Below are positions 61,416 to 64,000 of a stretch of DNA of 64,000 nucleotides, in pieces (position 1 is the first letter of the stretch; every line of letters starts with the position of its first letter). The notes under the pieces were generated by a model. That model was not told the DNA's origin, did no database searches, and worked only from the letters and a program-made list of their open reading frames with translations. The position numbers and the translations under genes were made by a program. This stretch comes from Magnetococcales bacterium (GTDB lineage: Bacteria > Pseudomonadota > Magnetococcia > Magnetococcales > JADFWU01): positions 260,608 to 324,607 of the forward strand of contig JADFWU010000001.1 in assembly GCA_015234045.1 (NCBI GenBank). The letters run 5' to 3'.

Positions 61416-61547
61416 TGCTCATCATTTTTGGCCGGTCACTACGACCAACAGCCAAAAAAATTATCAATCCCGACACTTTATTCCATTACGAAAACGACTG
61501 CAAGCGCAGTGTATTTTCATTTGCTGAACTCATGAGAGAAAATAAAC

Positions 61548-61576
61548 CAAGGGAGGTCAGAAGCTGACCTCCCTTG
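61548..61576 (-). terminator. Terminator of the eight-repeat protein gene
   Basis: A perfect 13-bp stem (61548-61560 with 61564-61576, CAAGGGAGGTCAG/CTGACCTCCCTTG) with a 3-base loop. On the minus strand it is followed by the T-rich GTTTATTTTCTCT. It begins 20 bp after the stop codon. Confidence 0.88.
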
Positions 61577-61595
61577 AGTTTATCCTCCAATGGGC

Positions 61596-64000
61596 TTACT
61601 CACCCACTGAGATACCGGATTGTTGATCTGAATCAGATGTCAATGTCACGGAAACCGCGCTACCTTGCTTTGATGGACGATCGCCATCGCCATCATAAGC
61701 CTGAAGCGTATAGGTTCCTTGAGCGAGCCCTGTGATTGTGAATACACCACCGCTATCCGAAGATGTCGCAATACTCGTGACATAGCCATCATCGGTGGAT
61801 ACTTCAACGATACCATGGGTTACGCTACCCATGGTCATGGTTCCAGTAACCTGTGATTCAGGCGTTGAAATGACCAGAGCTTCGGTTATCGCAACATCGC
61901 CATCAACAACAGTGACAGAGGTTGATGCGCTACCTTCCTGCGTCCAAACTGAAACTTCATAGGTTCCAGGGAACAGGTTTGGAATGGAGAACGCGCCGGT
62001 TGAATCAGCACGATCACCGCCACCACTATTGTCAGTGGTTGACCATGCGCTGACTTGAATGTCACTCAATTCAGATAAACCGGAGATTGTACCTGTTACT
62101 GAATAACCGCTGGACAGTGTGACATCCAACCCGGTGATGTCCTGATTGATTAGAATGGTTCCAACATCTTTCCAACCTGTAGTCCACAGGGTGGTGACAC
62201 CGCCACTGGAATCAACAACACCATCAGTAAGCGCAATGCCATCTCTAGTGTGTTGAGTCGCAAAGCCATCTGCATAAACTTCAACCACATAGTTGGCATC
62301 GTCACCGCCGATGAGGCCATCCAAGGTGTATGTGCCATCGCCCGAACGACTTGTCCATGCGTAGCCACCATTATCAGACCAAGCGTATATTTCAACCACA
62401 GTACTTTCTACAGAACTGTCACTGAGACCACTCACTGTTCCAGACAGCGTATGAGTTGAGACAGCACTGGTCGAGATATCAATGTTGATATTTTCAGTGA
62501 CAGTATCGTTGGTCACAGTCACACCGGTTGCACCTTCAAACAGTGGTGTTGCACCTGATGAACTGTAGAAGAAACCGCCTTGCTCACTCCAGACTGCAAT
62601 GATGTAGTCAGTGGCCGGTGCAAGTCCTTCCAAAGTATAGGTGACTGAACCAGTTTGATCTGAGAGTGCGCCGATACCGCCCCAGCTGTCAGACTCTGGA
62701 GACCAAGCATCAATCCATACACGTTCACTTACATCCAGACCAGCAACTGTACCGCTGATGTCGCCGGATTGTGCATTGGACAGATCAAAATCAACGTTCT
62801 CTGCGCCTGTTCCACTACTGGTATCCACATCATTTTCATGTTGAGGAGGACGGCCAGGAATGAACAGGGTTACATCAAAGTCAGTTGCAGTATCAACACC
62901 CTCAAGGGTGTAGCTATCCGTTCCATCACCACTGCCTTCAATCCGAACACCGGACCAGGAGTAGGTAGCATCAGACCATGCTTCCACAAAGCCTTCCTCA
63001 CCTTCACTCAAACCGGTGATTGTGCCTTGAATGCTTTTACCTGTGGAAAGTGGCAGATCAATCTCAGTGGCGCTGGCCGCACTCTGGGTGACTTTAACCA
63101 GATAGGCGCGATCCCAATGGGTGAGAGCAGTACCCGTACCATCGTAGAATCCACCTTGGATGCCAGATTTTGGTCCACCTTGAATATCAACCCGATAGTC
63201 ATTGGCAAATTCAAGTCCACGGATAGTGTATTCAATATCTGAGCCTGTGCCCTCGACATCAACACCACCCCAAGCCCATGTACTTTCAGACCATGCACTC
63301 ACGAATGCTTTTTTACCATCAGGCAAACCGGAAATGGTGCCTGTTATGGTTGCACCGCTTGAGATGGTTACTTGAATTGTCTGGTTCTGTGCCATGTTCA
63401 CAGGCGTGGCAAGATCCCAGTTAACCAGCCTGCCAATTGAGCTTTCCCCTGTTTTAGGGGCTTGATAATGGCCGCTCTTGAATTGGTCATCCCAGGCTGC
63501 CACATGTACCTTGTAGTCTTTGCCCTCGGGATCAAGACCGTTGATAACCAGAGTCAGTTCCCCAGTTTCGGAAACCGTTCCCATGGTCCATTCACCGACA
63601 CCCAGATCTTCAGACCAAGCATTCGCTTCGACCTCAATACCCGCTTCGGATTCGGTGAATCCTTCAATCTGAATAGTCAGCTTACCACCCGAACTCAGCA
63701 AAATGTTAATGCCATCGACATCGCCATTAGTGGTGTCAATTCGAGTAGCGCGATTCCATTCAACCGGTCCTGTCGGATCACCACCAGGATCACCACCATA
63801 GGGACCACTTCTGAGCCCTTCGGCCCAGAAGCTGACTTGGAAATCTTTAGCAGATGTCAGGCCAGCAATGGAGAAGTCAATTGAACCAGTAGCACTTTCA
63901 CTCGTTCCGATGACCTCAGTGCCACCCCACGATTTGGACTTTTCAGAGTATGCTTCAATCCAGAGCGGTACTCCCTCTGTCAATCCAGTTACCGTACCTG
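61596..64000 (-). CDS. Secreted protein of tandem beta-sandwich repeats, 5' truncated
   Basis: The frame is open to the window end (codons before the TTG at 63983 read GTVTGL), so the N-terminus is missing. About 800 residues are seen, made of eight tandem units of 80-120 residues. Most begin GT(I/V)(S/T)GL and contain an (A/E)AWS motif, often followed by WGG or WSG, then YT-(L/I)-GL and a (D/N)Y-V strand. This is the pattern of carboxypeptidase-regulatory-like (CarboxypepD_reg) beta-sandwiches, with an unusual conserved Trp pair. The repeats at the 3' end are shorter and less regular. It ends in SDSDQQSGISVGE without a sorting signal. Extracellular location is inferred from its neighbours and composition. 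Confidence 0.72.
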   Translation of the reverse strand, partial: GTVTGLTEGVPLWIEAYSEKSKSWGGTEVIGTSESATGSIDFSIAGLTSAKDFQVSFWAEGLRSGPYGGDPGGDPTGPVEWNRATRIDTTNGDVDGINILLSSGGKLTIQIEGFTESEAGIEVEANAWSEDLGVGEWTMGTVSETGELTLVINGLDPEGKDYKVHVAAWDDQFKSGHYQAPKTGESSIGRLVNWDLATPVNMAQNQTIQVTISSGATITGTISGLPDGKKAFVSAWSESTWAWGGVDVEGTGSDIEYTIRGLEFANDYRVDIQGGPKSGIQGGFYDGTGTALTHWDRAYLVKVTQSAASATEIDLPLSTGKSIQGTITGLSEGEEGFVEAWSDATYSWSGVRIEGSGDGTDSYTLEGVDTATDFDVTLFIPGRPPQHENDVDTSSGTGAENVDFDLSNAQSGDISGTVAGLDVSERVWIDAWSPESDSWGGIGALSDQTGSVTYTLEGLAPATDYIIAVWSEQGGFFYSSSGATPLFEGATGVTVTNDTVTENINIDISTSAVSTHTLSGTVSGLSDSSVESTVVEIYAWSDNGGYAWTSRSGDGTYTLDGLIGGDDANYVVEVYADGFATQHTRDGIALTDGVVDSSGGVTTLWTTGWKDVGTILINQDITGLDVTLSSGYSVTGTISGLSELSDIQVSAWSTTDNSGGGDRADSTGAFSIPNLFPGTYEVSVWTQEGSASTSVTVVDGDVAITEALVISTPESQVTGTMTMGSVTHGIVEVSTDDGYVTSIATSSDSGGVFTITGLAQGTYTLQAYDGDGDRPSKQGSAVSVTLTSDSDQQSGISVGE

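Noticed and set aside
1-64000. CRISPR array or cas genes accompanying the CHAT protease
   Set aside because: No regularly spaced short direct repeats and no cas-like proteins were seen; the CHAT protein is exported.

Overview
The window is chromosomal DNA of a Gram-negative bacterium, most likely a member of the Pseudomonadota. Supporting signs are a type II secretion operon, TRAP and RND transporters with Sec signal peptides, a DUF1302 outer-membrane-type protein, PilZ and HD-GYP (cyclic-di-GMP) proteins, MsrQ, PepN and CCA-encoding tRNA genes. The class cannot be fixed from sequence alone. Most genes use a moderate-GC composition. The stretch from about 14.8 to 21.7 kb is visibly AT-richer and holds mostly unrecognised genes, so it looks like an acquired island behind tRNA-Thr.

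Layout. 0-8 kb: the end of a DUF1318 (YdbL-like) gene, then a giant exported protein with a beta-propeller, many TPRs and a C-terminal CHAT (caspase-like) protease. 8-11.6 kb: a small HTH-like gene, a Sel1-repeat protein, a two-domain SagB-type nitroreductase and a VapC-type toxin-antitoxin pair. 11.6-14.8 kb: tRNA-Val, family 4 uracil-DNA glycosylase, trxB, rlmB and tRNA-Thr, with good promoters and terminators for both tRNAs. 14.8-21.7 kb: the AT-rich island, with a 987-residue predicted papain-like cysteine peptidase, two unknown proteins and an HD-GYP phosphodiesterase with a degenerate receiver domain. 21.7-26.3 kb: a periplasmic solute-binding protein translationally coupled to a five-PAS hybrid histidine kinase. 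A 146-bp palindromic element lies at 26.4 kb.

27-33 kb: an envelope transport operon (LolA-like lipoprotein-sorting protein, DUF1302 porin-like protein, RND/MMPL permease). 33-35 kb: a 52-residue acidic protein too short for routine ORF calling, msrQ, a PilZ protein and an unknown. 35-38.4 kb: a TRAP transporter operon (dctP-dctQ-dctM) behind a promoter region with overlapping inverted repeats and with an attenuator-like terminator after dctP. 38.4-42.4 kb: a ferritin-like protein with rhodanese, and an unknown membrane protein with a Ser/Thr kinase-SUMF1 fusion. 42.5-46.1 kb: PilZ, single-domain receiver, pepN.

46.1-54.3 kb: type II secretion genes gspC-D-E-F, a TPR protein, a YidD-like protein, gspG and gspH on the minus strand. 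The minor pseudopilins and inner-membrane platform genes gspI-M are absent from this cluster. 54.5-64 kb: three very large secreted repeat proteins (a bacterial Ig-like protein with a GlyGly-CTERM-type tail, a PKD/TIG protein, and an eight-repeat protein cut by the window end). These are plausible clients of the adjacent secretion system. No CRISPR array, rRNA, complete insertion sequence or prophage was found.
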